Assembly: GCA_018873245.2 (NCBI GenBank)
Contig: JAEMBT020000003.1
Span: forward strand, 6,281,843-6,345,842
Length of the DNA stretch: 64,000 nt
Origin: Archegozetes longisetosus
Lineage: Eukaryota > Arthropoda > Arachnida > Sarcoptiformes > Trhypochthoniidae
Reading direction: 5' to 3'
A program made the translations under genes and the position numbers. Position 1 is the first letter of the stretch; each line of letters begins with the position of its first letter. The notes under the pieces were generated by a model. The model was given only the letters and a program-made list of their open reading frames with translations, was not told the DNA's origin and did no database searches. Of this stretch, positions 11,637 to 28,465 are shown in pieces.

Positions 11637-13725
11637 TCATTAATCCGGCTGTAAACTAATCTTTGGACAAACTTAATAGCTTTTGTTCTATTTGTTACAA
11701 CTTCTCCTTCAGTTAGGATTCCTTTTATTTGTTCAACAAACCAATTCTATAACTTGATTTTACGGTCAAAATTGAGGAAATAAATGTACAATACTTGAAG
11801 TTTCAAACTCATAAGGTTCCGTACTTTCTCTAAATCCAATTATTTACAACCAAATGATTTGCTCAATTTTCAAGTCAACATTCGCTTCTGTTGTACTTTT
11901 CATTCAAATCAATTGTTTGGAGCACTTCAATTGATCGAATGAAACATTCATCGTTTTCTTAATATTATATGAAAACCCAATTCAAGTTCATTTCATGCTA
12001 ATCAATGCAAAAAGTTTTGTGCAACTAAGGCCTATCTCTAAAGTTGTCATAACTAATTGATTGAACACATATTTCAAATACAAACTTTGCCCTTCACAAC
12101 ACTAATTGGTGGTTACGCAAACTGATAAACGTTACTAGTAAAAAACATACTCATTAGTCAACCTATTAAAGCTTATTTCTGAATCATTTGTTTTTCAGAA
12201 CTTCACTTTATTTTCAAACTTATGGTTGCGAGTTTCAATTTGATTCATATCCTGTATTATTTTCATGATTATTGATTATTGATGATTAGTTAAGTCTCAT
12301 AAGAACATATTTTAACTCTATACTTGTATTCACTCATAAGCCAACTTTACAAATATTAATACTCACCTTTGTTTATTTTATTTCATTTTTATGAGTAATT
12401 CTACAAAATTTTGCTTAGAGACTATTTCTGAGATTAAACATCTTGTAACAATACAAGTGATCTGATCATAACTAAACACCACTTTTGTTGTTTATATCCC
12501 TCGTCGATGATTCTTACTTTTAGAAAATTCGAAATCAAACTCTCAATTATTAACTTTGATAATTTCTTACCAAAATGACTAAAGCAAAGTTTTGAGATAC
12601 TTTTGCAGTTTATTTTATTACGAATGCCTGATGTAGAAAACTAAAATCTTGAAATTTTTTAAAGAGCTTTCTTAATTTTGAATAGACTCGTAAATATGGG
12701 TTTCTTTACTTTGACTTAAGACAAAACATTAAATTATTTGATTGGAAAGATTTTGCAAGATTTCGGAACCCCATTCAATAGTAATGTGTCTATTGTATTA
12801 TTCGACACACTGATACCAAGTCGCGAGGCCACTGGAGCCGAGGCTGCACAGACAACCCAATTTAAATCTCAAGCTAACTTCACGTAAGAAGCTGTCTATT
12901 TCGGACATAAAATTTTCTTAATTTGTCACAATAGCTGTTAGAAAATAAAGTAAAATTGGATTATAATTTAAGTTTAAAACTAATATACAATAGGTTTAAA
13001 TCGAAGAGGTATATATTTAATCCATATGAATATGGTCTGTGGCCTCACTCGCAATCTTCTGGCATCGCTACTAACTAATAAATTCTTATCTTCCTTAGTA
13101 ATTGACTGCAATTGTTGCATAAAAGTCAAATTTGACATCAATTTAGATAATATACGTACAATATAACATAAATAACTTTAATTAAATGAGTTGACGTTTA
13201 ACTTTGACTTTCATTTAACTTATCTTAGACTTTATTGAAACCTTTTACTAGTTGAGAATAGATTTTTATAAGGACTGAAATTAATGTTGTATGGAATTCG
13301 TAAGTTAAAGTCCAATTTTTATTTGTTTAAAGCTTTCACTTTAATTCCATTGTCTTATCTTTGCAATTAAGTGATTAAATGTTATGTTATTTGATGTTTA
13401 ATGCGAACATTACATTAGAACCTATTGGCTGAGCAAAACTAGTCTAACATCAAATGTTTAATAATTACCAAATATTAAAATTAGCTGAAAGGCATGTCTG
13501 TTTATATGCAATATCCAAACGACCCCTTCATTGGAATTATTGGTATTTGTGATGAATGGATGCGTTCGGGTGTAGGCTTTCAGACATCAAACCATTTCTT
13601 AGTTTTGTTTACATTTGAATGACGAACGTATTATTGTTGCTACTAATTAATAAAAATTTATATAACTATTCTATAAATTATTCATTCAATGAAAGTCTCA
13701 ACTAATCACAAATAGTTGATGCAAA
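11637..13725. other. Intergenic region and LASP upstream sequence
   Basis: No coding signal was recognised. The local G+C rises at about 12815-12860 and 13030-13070, in otherwise A+T-rich DNA, and both spots hold a GAGGCCAC word shared with the RPL23 promoter (12823-12832 plus, 13039-13048 minus). These may be LASP promoter or untranslated first-exon sequence, but I cannot place a start site. Confidence 0.45.
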
Positions 13726-16700
13726 ATGAGTGCTAACAAAAAGTGCAGCCGATGTGACAAAACTGTTTATCCCATCGAAGAACTCAAGTGTTTGGATAAG
13801 GTCTTAAACTGTTTTTTTTAAATACTATTTATTACTTATAAATTTATTTCTTAATTATGACAACTCTTTCAATGTATTTGATAAGATTTGATTTGACGCT
13901 TTTCTACACAAATGGAGCCATAAATTATGAGTTTGTATTGAATAATGTAAATATTAATCAGTTTCTCATCAGTCAATACAAATTCATTTGTATGACTCAA
14001 AGCGAAGACTAATGAAAGTGATACGAATGTTATAATATTTGAATAGTAATTAATGATTCGATTAATGCATTGACAGGTTTGGCATAAGGGATGCTTCAAA
14101 TGTCAAGAATGCGGAATGGCTTTGAGTATGAAGAATTACAAAGGATTTAATAAATTGCCCTATTGTAATGCGTAAGTGATCTGTCAATACTGATGTATTA
14201 GTCACATTATAAATACCATGATTAATTCTAACCATTTTCTACTACTTTTTATTCCAACTTGTTCTACTAATTGTCTAAGTTTGCAATTTTATCGTTCGAA
14301 CTGTTGAATTAATTAACTCTATTTGCAATCATCGCATTATATTAACCATAATTCATATGCTTTAATGTCAACCCATCCTTGTAAAAGTTGAGTCAAATTT
14401 TAAGCAAATTTCAACAAATAGTGAAAAAAACACTTTAAAATTGACTTAAAAAATCGTGAGTTTTGTTGGAAAAGTGATAGCGAATACTATTTTTACGAGA
14501 GATTCCTTGTTTTTAGTGCTATTTCAAGCTTCTGAATGACTGTCAAACTGATAATAAAATATATTTGTATTCTTAAGTGGGTGTGAGTCTTGTCTCTTAT
14601 GGTAAATAATTTAATCTCTGACTTTTCCTTAAGGGTGGAGTTTATATAATGAAAACAAAAATGCACATAACTTATGGATTATGATAAGTTTGCAAACTTA
14701 TTGATTAGTCACTTATTAGTAACTAAGCATTAGTTTTTTTTGTCCACTTTTGCATACTTCTAAACAATTGAAACATTCAATGTTGCAGACACTGCCCTCA
14801 GGCCAGGGCCACAGCTGTTGCCGATACACCTGAGAGCAGAAGACTTGCAGAGAATACGAAACTTCAGAGTCAAGTGAAATATCACGAAGACTTTGAGAAG
14901 CAAAAGGGAAAGTTGACGCAAGTGGCTGATGATCCCGAAACACTTCGAATTCGAAGTATCTCTAAAAGAATCAGTAATGTTGCATATCATGGGGAACTTG
15001 AGAAGAAAAAACAAATGGAGCAAAAGAGAACTTTATTGCCAGAGGAAGAGATCAAGAATGGCTTCGATGGACACAAATTACAGCAAATGCCAATACATCC
15101 GCCAACGGCTGTCATTATGGGTATGTGTTGAGTTAACTTAACAATTCTAAACAATTTGATTGAAAATCTAATAAAACCTTAACTTTGAATGCATTGTAAT
15201 AATCGAATGTGATTTAACGTTTTACTAACTCTAAGATGAAAATAAAAATTCGAGGCAACAACATATTCAACACGAATCTATCAATCATAACATAAGAAAC
15301 AGTGGTGAGAATAATCAATATCATCACAATATAGGACAGCATTCAATTACGCCACAACAACAATATCATGGAACCAATATTAATAAAGACGGTACTCCTT
15401 ATTCATCAAAACTTCAATCAACTGTTATTTATACTTCAGATGACGGACCAGGTCTTGCATGAATTTACTATTCTCATTACTAACATTCACATGATTTGAA
15501 TCAATCTTTAGTCTCTTTGTTGAAATTTCTAATCTTATATCAAATTTGGTTTTGATTTAGTTAACGAAAATTCGAGGAAAGTTGGTTCGATAGCAGATTA
15601 TGATCCAATCAATGATAATTATGGATCAATTGCTAGCGGCTATAGAATCGATCCGAGCGGTGCTTACTATGGAGGTATGAATATTTTATGAGATCAATTC
15701 ATTTTTCTGTACTCTTAATGATCACTGTTATGAATTGAGTTGATTCATTCGATGAACTTTTCACAAAACGCCACCAACTTATTGATTATCCTGTTTCTTA
15801 TTTTATTTTCTCTATGAATAGTCTAATAAATCGTTAAAATTTGAAAACTTTAAAGCCTAGTAAAAGAATATAATTGGAAATGTTTATAATTGCTGCCTAT
15901 TTATGAGTATTACTTGCAAAATGGGCAAATGTTGTATAAGATTTTTGTGATATATCATAACTTTGAGAATACTCTTCTTCATCCCTATTCCTGTAAGCCT
16001 TTTCTAAAGTAATAGAACTTTTCATTTTTAAAGTTGAATGAAAATAAGCTAAAGCTTAATTCTAAGTGTGCAATTGAAACGACTGAGCTGTAAAAGTCAT
16101 TGGAGTGAAATTTGCGCATATTTTGCAATATTTTCAGGTTTTTGTAGATATCTGACTGTTGAAAGTAATTTGGCAGTAAAGCCTAAAAATCAATGCAAAC
16201 ACCTATATGTTGATAATTTTAATATAAATGCTACACAAACAATTATAAACGAACCACAGCTCAGCAAAAATTCATTCAATCATATTAGTTCTCTTTGAAA
16301 AACTAATAATTGAGGCTTTGAGAGAAAACTAATAATCAAAATAAAAACTGGATTATTCCCAAATTGGCAAGTTTTAGGATTTTGTCTCTTTTTTCTCTCG
16401 CCAGCAAAACATGAAAACTTTGCTCTAACCCTAATTGAAATTCTATTGAAAATCACTGAGTATATAGTTTGTTCTTTTTGAGTCTTACAAAAGGCTTGCT
16501 CGTTTGATGATATTGAAAAATAAACTCTAAAAGATTCATATACAGAAGCATTTTTTTGGGATTGTTGTACTGACGTCCCGTAGGACTTGTTTAAAGTGGG
16601 AAGTAGTTGGAAAGAATTCACAAGATTGTTAAAATTCATTTTAATGTATCAATACTGAACAATTGATGAATAAGAGTGCTTGATAAATGTTTTTATTCTT

Positions 16701-17193
16701 ACAACAAAAGACCTGATCAGCCAAATAGAAGACTACCCTATACTCTGCTTTAGAATAAACAGATTCAGAACAAATAGATTCTGAACTAAAGTTCAATAAA
16801 ATTGATCTTTTCACAGATTTCTAAAGAAAGGTTTGCTCATCTTTAAAGTTTAGGCAACTTTTAATACAACTCAATACTTAGTTTTTTTTTTACTTTTCTT
16901 GTACTATAATCGGTATTATTTTTATTATTAATAACTTTAAAAATATGATTTTGAATTTAGGTGCTCCTCAAAGCCAAGTAATCACAAGCAATCCTGGTAT
17001 GCGTCGAACCATCAATCGTTCATTTCGTGCTATGTATGACTACACAGCTCAAGACGTGGATGAAGTGAGTTTTCTTGATGGCGATCTGATCATAAATTGT
17101 CAGCCAATAGATGAGGGATGGATGACGGGAACTGTGCAAAGAACGGGTCAAACAGGAATGTTGCCATCAAACTATGTCGAATCTTGCAATTGA
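13726..17193 (+). CDS. Lasp: LASP (LIM and SH3 domain) actin-binding protein
   Basis: Six coding exons: 13726-13800, 14077-14171, 14789-15120, 15236-15451, 15561-15674 and 16961-17193. Phases agree at every junction, giving 354 residues. The N-terminal LIM domain has a complete ligand set: C7, C10, H28, C31 / C34, C37, C55, H58. Two nebulin repeats follow (about 66-98 and 100-132; [47 protein letters not shown]). Then comes an Asn/Gln/His-rich linker (about 168-297), and a C-terminal SH3 domain (299-354) with [18 protein letters not shown] and GMLPSNYVE. This is the standard LASP order; the linker is longer than in vertebrate LASP1 (about 260 residues in total). LASP proteins bind F-actin through the nebulin repeats and recruit partners through LIM and SH3 at focal adhesions and actin structures. 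The donors at 13801 (GTCTTA) and 15452 (GTCTTG) are weak but the reading frame supports them. Confidence 0.96.
15675..16960 (+). other. LASP intron 5
   Basis: The longest LASP intron (1286 bp), with donor GTATGA and acceptor TTTAG. It contains short open frames on both strands (for example 16068-16298 and 16280-16639) with no recognisable homology or splice context; I take them as chance. Confidence 0.7.
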
Positions 17194-18090
17194 TTGTCTT
17201 ATTTAGAATTAATATTTATAATTCAATTGAGCTATTTTTCCCTTTTGTTTGGATTCAAACCAAGTTTTGTAGGCTTTTTGTTGTAGATCTGCTTTATTAT
17301 TGAATTTAGAAATAACTGGTAAAAGATGTTTACCGTTTGGTTTTTGCATTTTCTTGTATACATTTATATCTTTCGTATACTGTTTAGTCTGATACTTAAT
17401 ACTTAAAAGTAGCCTTAAATCAAATCGAATGCTCATAATTGTATAAATTTTAAGAATAGATTTTCAATATTTCTGATTCGAATGATAGCCCGTGTTTTGT
17501 AGTTTTTACTATTTATTTTCAAAATCAACTTATCATTCACAGTATCTTTTAATCAACTTTAGATTTAAAGCTAATTTATGTCGAATGTATTTAAGGATTT
17601 GAGACAAAGCTTGAATCGATCAAAAAGTTATTGCCGAAAGTTATGGACTAAAAGTAGTGATATATAGATTTATTCGGTAACAAACTGTTTGTATAACAAT
17701 GAAAATGCTTTATAACAGTCAAACTATGCAACTCATACTAACTATACTTATTGCAAACCAATCAAATATATGGCTAATATTTGTTTGTACTGATATTTAT
17801 TTTATATATTAATGCTTTTCTAATCAGTGACTGAACTTTTCAAATATTTGACTGTTATATGAATGGATGCTTTTTGTCTTAAATCGCTTCCATTTGAAGT
17901 TCAGAAAGATTTGTAATATTAGGCTATTTATATAACTCAGGACCTATACTTCATAATTGATAAATTTTTCAAACAAATGAGCAACTTTATATCTTGTGTC
18001 GATTTTCTTCGAGATATGTATTACTTATCACTAATTACCTTAGTATTTTTCAATTATAACAAAAAGAACAATAAAAATTGAGATAAATAT
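17194..18090 (+). other. Probable LASP 3'UTR
   Basis: Non-coding after the LASP stop. The first AATAAA I noticed downstream is at 18070-18075, which would give a 3'UTR of about 0.9 kb. Non-canonical signals nearer the stop cannot be ruled out. Confidence 0.4.
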
Positions 18091-22479
<4,389 letters not shown>

Positions 22480-23504
22480 ATCTTATCTGATCTGCACATA
22501 TCCTGCACTCCTCTGGAGAGAATTTAGCAAATGATAGGTATAACGATAAGCGAACTGATACCTGTGTGCATAAATTTGTGCATAATTGGATGGCCGATGT
22601 TGCACGTTATCAATCATATATTATACAAGTGGTGCGCCTGCGTCATTTGTATATTGTTTTAATACCCGCACCGATGTTCCCCTTCCGCCCCTCAATTAAC
22701 CTCCCCTTCAAAAATATCTATCTAAAAGTGATCGTTGAGTTTACCTTGTTTCATAACATCATTCAAATTATCATTCTTTCATGCCTTTCGTGTCTTTCAT
22801 GTCTTCGATAACATCTTACTCAAAATCACAAAATCAATTCATATCTAAGAGTTATTTCTATCTATTCAATTGTATTGGATTCTATCTAGTTATCGATCAA
22901 TAGTCACAATAAACTTGAAAGTAGAGGTTTATTTACGAGTATGAAGTTGAGAGCTGATAGAGCTCTGTCCCATTATTATAAATAAAGTAATTTGAGTTCA
23001 CTATAAAGTTTTCAGTTTTCCATTCCCTTAAAGACCTATATTGAAGAAACAGAAACTTATTTTAATAATTTCTAATAGTAATAATACTTTTAATAAAAGC
23101 ACTTTTAATGTAATTTCGTTGCGCTCCATTATCTAAAAGTAAGTTCAAATTTTTCGAAAATGATGTAAATTTATGTAACGTACGAGAAATAGCGTCAAAA
23201 TTATCTATAACTTAAGCATCACATGCACTCCACTCACAACACACTCACATAACACACATCAGCCCCTCGTGTCTTACTCCTGGTGTGTATAGTATTGGTT
23301 GGCTCTTTTAGCTCTGTTGCTTTGGTTTTGTTGGTTCAGTATTCGTCGTTTGTGCTCAGAGGCAGCTGTGCTGTGCTTGTGTTGTATGCCTGCCATCATA
23401 TAAGTTATTATTATTATTATTATTATTATTATATTTTTGTGCTTTATTTTGTTGTGCCAACACTAAAAGACAATTATTGTAAAAGGGATAAACTATAATA
23501 ATCA
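22480..23504 (+). promoter_or_regulatory. Probable promoter and 5'UTR region of the CELF gene
   Basis: G+C rises in patches relative to flanking DNA (about 22500-22700 and 23220-23400), ending at the CELF start codon at 23505. No TATA box or start site is certain. A TTA trinucleotide repeat (23406-23432) lies just before the start codon. The 12-mer GTTCACTATAAA at 22996-23007 is shared with repeats near 56.7 and 58.5 kb. Confidence 0.35.
23406..23432. repeat. (TTA)n microsatellite in the presumed CELF 5'UTR
   Basis: About nine TTA units, 72 bases upstream of the CELF ATG. Confidence 0.95.
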
Positions 23505-25198
23505 ATGGCAGCATTACATAATGGTATAGATGGTGGACAGCCGGTCACAGTGACAACCATTCGTATACCTAATGGCAATGTCCAACATTCGCACCACTCG
23601 ACTGATCAGATTCCTGCCAAAGACCACGATGCCATTAAACTGTTCGTCGGACAGATTCCCAGAAATCTCGATGAGAAAGACTTGAAACCCTTGTTCGAGC
23701 AGTTTGGGAAAATCTATGAATTAACTGTTCTTAAAGACAAATACACGGGCATGCATAAGGGTGAGTGTCAGGCTTGTTCGTATCCATCCATACCTGTTCA
23801 TACTGCGTGAGAGCCGTGTCTTACTCATAGGCCCTTTCTCTATGAATATACTAAACATTACAGAGTATTGCAGATATGGTCTAATGTTCATTCTCTCTAT
23901 GCCGTGTATGATGTGTTTAGACATTATCATCGTTCTATCCAACCCTCCTTTTTCACTGCGTTTTGTTATGCATAGTATATACTTTTTTCTCTCTTTCTAA
24001 ACGCTTACAATGCACACTCCATATGTTGGAGACATTGAATGTGAGCGTTCACTCATGGAAATGTCATATCTCTTCAGTTTTATAGTAATTCGATATGAAA
24101 ATAGTTTGACCTAAAATCGATTTCTAATTAGAAATAGGCGCAAAAATATTAATTAGTTATCGTGTAGTCACACGTTGAGTCAGAGACGAAGTCCAGGGTT
24201 GCAGCACATAAAGCATACAAAAAGAGTACACATTTAGAGTATTATTTGAACTGAATTGAATCTAATCCAATCCTCCATCACTGCTTACTCATGCTCTCCG
24301 TCATCACAACGTGACGCAACTAAAGCCTAGTTTCCAACTGGTTTTTATTTTTTTTTTCTTTATTCACATTGTTGCAATCTCCCCCAATTAATCAATTAAA
24401 CATTAATCCAATAACTCACTAACTTTGACCAACTTTATAAGTATTATTGACTCAATTAATATTCTATTATTTTAATTAAATTTAGAAACAAAATCATAAA
24501 AGACCATAATTGCGAAAACATTGTTAGCATATGAGATGACATATTATTTGTAATCAACAGAACGTAAAATTAAACTATAAAATATTAATGATTATTATGA
24601 TATTTATCATGATTCTGGTGAATACATATCCTTTAAATAATAGTATCGTATATTTTGCTTGTATTTTATTCATGTTTGTCTCATAACTAACAGTGGTTTT
24701 TTTTATAAATTATGTGTATAATAATTATTTTATACTGTAAAATACAATCATATATAAAGTTAAATAATATAATGGAATATTTGATAGAACCACTTTCTTT
24801 GAGAAAAGATTATTAATCGTAAATTGACATCCGAGGAATTAAAATCTATTCCTGCAATTTTCAGAGTAGGTATCGTGCTAGAATTGAGCTACCTTTATTT
24901 AGTAAGATGACAAAACCGTAAACATCTTTTCATAAGTAGATATTAATTCTTATCTTAAACAATTTATTAGCAAATTCAAAGCAAAGGTAGAAAAGCAGTT
25001 GTTAGACAAATCTAGAGTGAAATGGCAAATCTTTACTCAAATAGAAAGTAGTTAGAAATAAATTAGAATTAGAAAAGTTAATAGCAAATATTGTAATTGT
25101 TAATCTAATTGATAGGGTGTGCCTTTTTGACATACTGTTGCCGTGATAGTGCATTGAAGGCGCAAAATTCTCTTCATGAGCAGAAGACTCTACCAGGT
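23505..25198 (+). CDS. CELF3-6/bruno-3-type RNA-binding protein, first two coding exons (partial)
   Basis: Exons 23505-23760 and 25116-25198 encode the first 113 residues. A 38-residue N-terminus leads into [22 protein letters not shown]1 follows with RNP2 LFVGQI (46-51), [23 protein letters not shown] and RNP1 GCAFLTY (86-92), then the helix [34 protein letters not shown] and TGMHKG are typical of CELF3/4/5/6 rather than CELF1/2. Intron 1 (1355 bp) has donor GTGAGT and is phase 1. Exon 2 is 83 bp if it ends at the better donor (GTAAGT at 25199), the length I recall for the matching vertebrate CELF exon; GT at 25197 is an alternative. CELF proteins bind UG-rich RNA to regulate splicing, translation and decay. 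The next exon (usually encoding MNRPIQVKPA) was not found up to 64000, so the gene is incomplete here. Confidence 0.93.
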
Positions 25199-26130
25199 GT
25201 AAGTCTGAATTTTATCCTCTTTCTATGCCTTTTCAATATACGTATTGCTATTAAAGTAGAGCTCATCTCTATTTGCGCGTATTCTTAAACAGAGACTATT
25301 CTCTAGCCATTAGCAGCAGTACAGGTGCGCCAACGCTTGCATCAGACTATACTGAATATCACCTTTTTTAAGCTTTTTGCATCAATTTTCCTTTACTTTT
25401 TTTTGCCTTGCCATATATTGTAGTAGGAATTGTTGGTTACATGAGATCTCATTAAAATTGTAAGCGAGAACCATACAGACAGTTTGTTTTCTGATAAATG
25501 GTTGTCTTATTTTTACATATCCATTACCGGAAACCTGCTTTTGCGGATCACCCAAATAAATGTTAATTATTAGTATAAATATAGCGCTATGGAAAAGCGA
25601 GCCTTTCACAATAAAGTTACGCTAAGAGCCAGCTAATAATCTTATCATTTGCTCGCATATTGGAACAGGTGGTTTGACTTCTCTTTTCTATCAAACCTGA
25701 ATTTAGTATTGCATCTGTTTTCATGACGATAAGCAATTGTATCACAAACACTAACTTATTTTATAATATCAATATTGTAGGGGGATTAAAACGTTTTAAT
25801 GGAGGCATTGCCTCCAATCACAGGCACACACTTGCTTTCCATACAATACTTTGTATATAATGTTTAGAGTGCTATAAAGTACTATCTGCAACCTTGTTTC
25901 AGTTACAGATAGGGCCCAATAGCACAGACTCAACAATACACTGATTGAAATAATTGTCAAACAAAGCTGAAGTTCAATCTGATAGTCTATTTTTGGATGG
26001 AGATGTTTTGTTGTATGAAAGAAGTAGATTGATCTTATTATTTTTTGAGTTGAATCGTAAAAATCCTATTATAAATTCTCTTTTGTTATATACTCTTTAT
26101 TAGTTCAATCTGGAGTTAGCTTTTATACCA

Positions 26131-26183
26131 GTTCAGTATATATATAAAGTTCAGTATATATAAAAAGTTTAGTATATATAAAA
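26131..26183. repeat. Short tandem repeat, ~17-18 bp unit
   Basis: Three imperfect copies of GTTCAGTATATATAAA. Confidence 0.8.
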
Positions 26184-28408
26184 TGATGAATTATTTTTCT
26201 ACTGCAAAATAACTTTGTCTTACATTTTGAAATATTGAAATTGACAAAAAGTATTGAATATAATGTTGTTTATAAAGAAATGCGAACTGGTTTGGAATAT
26301 GGAACTGAGAAACAGTGGCTCTCTATCAATACTAATATTAGAGTGCATGGTTTTGCTGCTGCTGCAACTGTTATTGACCTGTGCTTTAGAAATAGCACAC
26401 TCAGTAAAAATCAATCGCAGATCAATAATCAAGCTAACTATGACTCGCTTTGCGCGCATACACTCAACTAAACCATATGCGACTCTTATTTCGAATATAC
26501 CAAAAGTGGTCAAATCTAATACTTTCAGTCAATTTTCTAGTCGACTCTGCATTTGCATTACAATCATTTTTCTCGTATTGAGTTTTGAATTTTTGCATCT
26601 AATTTTCAGGTTCAATTTGATTTGCAGTTTTTTAAAATTACAATTTTATCATTCATTCATAGTAATAGCAGTTTGAAATGAGTCAACCAATTCAATTATA
26701 AATTATAATTTCAAACATTGAATCACATTGTTTATGGTGAATGAACCGAATTTGATAGTCTTTTAGAACCTCCAAGAGTTTCAATACTCAGGCAATAAAA
26801 ATGAAACTTAAGAATACTTGAATTGTTTGAAACAATGTTGAATTGTCTGAAAAAATTGTGTCATCATTTCAATTGTTATATTTAATTGCGTCAATTTTTT
26901 GAACAAGTTTTCCAATTGTTTTCTCTAATATTTTAGCTAAAGATAAATGTAAAGAGATAGCACTCAATTTAATACCATCTCATTGAGAGCGCTTAACAAG
27001 TGTTTTTCATTTCTGTTTGAAAAGAAAATCTACTTTTGTTTGGAAAAAACGCTACACTTCAGTCACATTATTCATGAAATATTATATTAATAATTGTTAA
27101 CTCAAATATAATGCTTTTGATTATTCCTCAGTACAGAATAGGAGCAAAACTGCATTAATGCTAGTGTTAGAAAACTTTTCTACTCCTCAAACAATTGAGA
27201 AAATCACTTCAAATAAGAATCAAAATCAACGTTCGTTTAGTAATCCTTTAATCCATTGATTTTAATTTGAAGAATATTGAAGTGAATATCATTAAAACTT
27301 GTGATTAGCACTTGTGAAGTATAATCAATGAGCGCTTCATATAGTATGCATGACTTGCAGATGAACTACAATAAAATTAGGGAAAATTTGAATTTGTTTA
27401 ATCTAATGAAAAAATAGTTTTCTGGGAAGATAGCTAATTTTCACTAATATTGATCAGTTTGAAATCAATTCAGTTTCTTAATATGGAGATAGTGCAGTTT
27501 AAGCCATCGAGTAAAGCACTTTTGCCCACATCACAGTCTTATCGAAGGAAAAACATGTTTTGTGGATGTTAACTTTATACAAACCTCTATTCATTATCTT
27601 CGATTCACTAATGCATAAAATGCAGTTGAGTTAAATTAAAAGTTTTAGAAAATATTGCAATAAGGCATGTATTTGGCGAATAGTATGTTTGTTATTCTTT
27701 GATTAGTTTTTCTACTTGAAAATTGAGTTTTTTAATTCATAATATTAAAAACCGTTGGGCTCTCGGAATACATGCATATTCTGTGCACTATTTTCTACAT
27801 ACAATTTGTTCAATCAAATAAAAAACTTTTCTGTATTCGCATCTTGTAAAACTCTGTCTTTAGCCTAGAGGTATTTTACATAATCTTGAATTTTGCTGAA
27901 GACATTGGAAATATCATAGAATTTTAGCATATTATAGTGAGCTAAAAGATGACATTCTCAGCAAAAAGCTAAGTGAGGAGAAAATCTACTTTTTATAGTC
28001 GATAAGTTTGCTTATCAATGAAGCCAACATAATGATAGTGGCATATAATGGCTGATTGTATGAGATGATATGACGCAGACTTAAAAATAAGCCATGTATG
28101 AACTTTGCGATAAAAGGATGATTAAAGGTAGCGTCATAATTAATACATTGGCCGAAGTCGAGTTTATAAGCTTACGAATAAGGGTTAGACATTGAGGATA
28201 TGGTAGTCAGTTGTCTTCTCCACGCATCTGTTGCGGAGTTTCTCAAATTGTTCTCTTTAAAAGTCACTCCATTGAAAATTATATTATCAAAACCTTTATG
28301 TCGTAACGGTTACAATAGAAAACGACGTTCAAATAAGCTGAGAAATTCTTTTTTAAAAGTATTATCTTTTTTCGAACAAATTTATTTCAGTTCAATTCAT
28401 GGTTCAGG

Positions 28409-28465
28409 CATTAGGAAGAGCTGTACTTCAATGCGTTAGGAAGAGCTATACTTCAATGCATTAGG
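28409..28465. repeat. 25-bp tandem repeat, 2.3 copies
   Basis: Unit begins CATTAGGAAGAGCT and ends TACTTCAATG. Two full copies (28409-28433, 28434-28458) differ at two positions and a third starts at 28459. Confidence 0.85.

Noticed and set aside
26220-26676. Overlapping open frames on both strands, one of 140 codons
   Set aside because: No domain, no splice support, and opposite-strand overlap; expected by chance in a window this long.
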